Source of the DNA: Bryoerythrophyllum caledonicum
Lineage: Eukaryota > Streptophyta > Bryopsida > Pottiales > Pottiaceae
DNA: 64,000 bases
Assembly (NCBI GenBank): GCA_963971425.1
Contig: OZ020514.1
Location: 18,325,406 to 18,389,405, forward strand
Reading direction: 5' to 3'
Part shown: piece after piece, positions 62,272 to 64,000 of the stretch
How positions within the stretch are numbered: the stretch's first letter is position 1
How the letters are laid out: each line of letters starts with the position of its first letter
Notes under the pieces: model-generated
Told to the model about the DNA's origin: nothing
The model's input: only the letters and a program-made list of their open reading frames with translations
Database searches by the model: none
Position numbers and translations under genes: made by a program

Positions 62272-63687
62272 GCTAGACGGTGTAGCGTCATCCACTTGCG
62301 GTGGTCACTTGCTAGACGGTCGTCTGGAACTGGTCCAAGTGTCACGTCTTCAACTTCAACTCTAAAGAAGAAGAGGAGTGCGTTGCAGCCGTAATTTCTA
62401 TGGAAGGGACGATTATGAACATGAGTGCGAGTGCGCCCGAAGCAGATGAACAAGGCTTAGAGTCGGACTGCGAGGAGGGGTGTGAGAGAGAGATTGGAGA
62501 CCGACTCCGCTGAAGGGGAGGATCGTAGGGTCGCCCTGATGGAGAGTGTGTGCGCGCGCGAGAGATTGTGTGAGGAGGGACCCTGACTGCTTCAAGCCCT
62601 AATCGGTCCGGAGAGAGCCCTAATCGGTCCGGAGAGACCAGTTGCAGCTTCGGCACAGCAATTGCATGGCATGGCCTAGGGGGCGTGTTGGAGAAGACCT
62701 GGCAGCCTTAGCGGTGCATCGTAAGTCTCCTCCCCTCACTTGATTCATGCTGTTTGGTCAAAGTGCATTTCTCTGCTTTCCTCCCGCCTCCGGCCTTCGT
62801 TTTTCTAGTGTCATCTCACCTCCATCATCCGCCCTGGTTCTGGTCCTCTTCCTCAATCAACGGATTCTGGATTCAGCTTGCTGTGTGTTCTGTCGATAAT
62901 TTCACCTTTCCTAATTTATTTTAATTTTTTAGGGTTTCATCTCGGTGCTTCTTGGATTTCACGGTTCTATTCAGGTGCATGTCTCTTTCTTTTAGGTGTG
63001 TTTTTCTTTTTATATTTTGGGTGCTTTTGTATCGCTCATATATTTTTAGAGACGCGGAGAAATTCCTTGGGATTGTTGGGCATCAACTAAGTTTTCGTGC
63101 CCTTCTCGTCTCCTGCAGCCTGTACATGAGCTATTCTGTCGCTCATGAGCAGAAGATCATAAGGATGTTGTATTAATCTACACCTTACAGGTTACAGCGA
63201 TGGATTCGTCTGCATTCACTCAATACTGGAAGGGCGGTTGCAGTGCCATTAGTGCGGCATCAGTGGGTAGTCTTTGGCAAAGCAGCAGCAGCTGTGGCAG
63301 GGAAACCGGGAGCTGGAGTGGCGGAACGAAAGGTCGTAGCTGCATCTGGGCCTGCCTCCGGAGCAGGTTCTAGCCGGCATGCCTGCAAGGGTGCTAGACC
63401 TGGTGGACCGATTCACAATGCGGAAACTGATCAGAATGTTAACAACAGGAAGTCCAGCGCCACACGCATGCGCAAGGCAGCTCCAGTGGTAGCCCATCCT
63501 CCTGTTAGACAAAATCCAGTTGGAATCACACCCTTCAGCGATGTTGAGCTGCAGAGGTCAGTTTTATCTTTTCATATAGTTCCAGAGAACAGTCAGTTGA
63601 ACGCGGGTGGACATACATTATGCCTCTTTCGCTTTTCGCATGGACGTGAATTTATTAATGTGTAAAGGTTGAGTGATTAGAGCCAGG
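62272..63687 (+). promoter_or_regulatory. promoter and 5' leader of the EIPR1-type gene
   Basis: GC-rich compared with the surroundings. A 21-bp block (AGCCCTAATCGGTCCGGAGA) is duplicated in tandem at 62596-62638. A clear donor CATC|GTAAGT at 62720 suggests an untranslated first exon. CACCTTACAG (to 63190) is a good acceptor, closely followed by an upstream ATG (63199) whose 58-codon frame ends at 63375. No TATA box assigned. Confidence 0.45.
63468..63556 (+). CDS. possible N-terminal extension exon of the EIPR1-type gene
   Basis: From ATG 63468 (MRKAAPVVAHPPVRQNPVG) the frame runs to donor CAGAG|GTCAGT (63556). Joined to acceptor GATTAG|AGCCAGG at 63681, it continues in frame into the conserved MQAPNSSP start. 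It may instead be untranslated leader; the family normally begins at that MQ. Confidence 0.3.
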
Positions 63688-64000
63688 ATGCAGGCGCCCA
63701 ACTCAAGTCCGGTTTTGTATGGGCTCAAGCACCAGGTGAGTGTCTGTGATTTCACGAGTTGGGGCACAAATTTGAGGCTATGGATTGATCATAAATTAAT
63801 TAGTGCAGGCAAGGTGCATCTCCGCGCAAACAGCAGAGAATGAAAGTAACCGGTGGTTGGTGGGTACCCTCAGCTTACGCTACGAAAACAAGGTCAGTAA
63901 CAGTCTCATCATAGTTGCTCCAGCACTTTATTACATACGCGCGAGAGATCATGGTTTTCGTTGTGTAGGTTCATGTGGTTCAGGTCGGAGAGAACTCGAC
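63688..64000 (+). CDS. EIPR1/TSSC1-type WD40 protein, first three coding exons, runs off the window
   Basis: WD40 beta-propeller protein. The animal homologue (EIPR1/TSSC1) binds EARP and GARP tethering complexes and acts in endosomal recycling and dense-core vesicle sorting; plants have one conserved homologue. Exons: 63688-63735 (MQAPNSSPVLYGLKHQ), 63809-63892 (ARCISAQTAENE, NRWLVGTLSLRYENK) and 63969 onward (VHVVQVGENS). All introns are GT-AG, phase 0. The pattern M-Q...YGLK(Y/H)QARCIS...GTLSL..EN.VH matches the start of plant family members closely. The ATG at 63688 is the family start. The rest of the propeller lies beyond the window. Confidence 0.8.

Overview
This is a stretch of land-plant nuclear DNA. 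It is AT-rich and full of repeats, with two recognisable host genes. The plant call rests on a cinnamoyl-CoA-reductase-like gene split by large GT-AG introns, Ty3-type retroelement remains carrying a tRNA-Asp-like primer site, plant-type hAT remains, and the 5' end of a plant EIPR1/TSSC1-type WD40 gene. Long repeat-filled introns suggest a large genome, perhaps a lycophyte, fern, bryophyte or gymnosperm. I cannot fix the lineage from the sequence.

Layout. 1-2.45 kb: a damaged copy of an unrecognised repeated unit that I call the 'ORF X unit'. 2.7-7.0 kb: a decayed hAT transposase and a second transposon-like ORF, both on the minus strand, with homologous upstream regions. 7.0-9.2 kb: two MITE-like elements. 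9.2-11.1 kb: a C-rich block of unknown nature. 11.1-22.2 kb: a nest of three more ORF X units (one reversed, two forward), with a gag-protease fragment of a Ty3-type retrotransposon between them whose two LTR-like segments are inverted relative to each other. 23.8-39.4 kb: the cinnamoyl-CoA-reductase-like gene, whose introns hold Helitron-like elements, TTAA-bounded MITEs, a 26-bp minisatellite and a 192-bp CT tract. 41.0-41.8 kb: a fifth ORF X unit, truncated. 41.9-46.1 kb: a decayed DNA transposon with a DUF7869-type protein, a CACTA-like left tip and arrays of a short palindrome at both ends. 46.7 kb: a degenerate telomere-like patch. 47-58 kb: mostly AT-rich DNA with more MITE and Helitron copies. 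58.0-61.5 kb: a C2HC zinc-finger exon (minus) and a coding-like, multi-exon, stop-containing locus (plus). 61.7-62.3 kb: a truncated MITE. 62.3-64.0 kb: the 5' leader and first three coding exons of the EIPR1-type gene, which runs off the window.

How it fits together. The two host genes are unrelated in function: one phenylpropanoid-type reductase and one endosomal-recycling WD40 protein. Everything between them is mobile DNA and its debris. The most unusual items are the ORF X units and the DUF7869 transposon. Each ORF X unit starts at a short hairpin, has its own TATA-like promoter, and encodes a conserved protein of about 680 residues that I cannot assign. Five copies occur here. No copy of any mobile ORF looks intact, so the local copies are probably relics of families active elsewhere in the genome.
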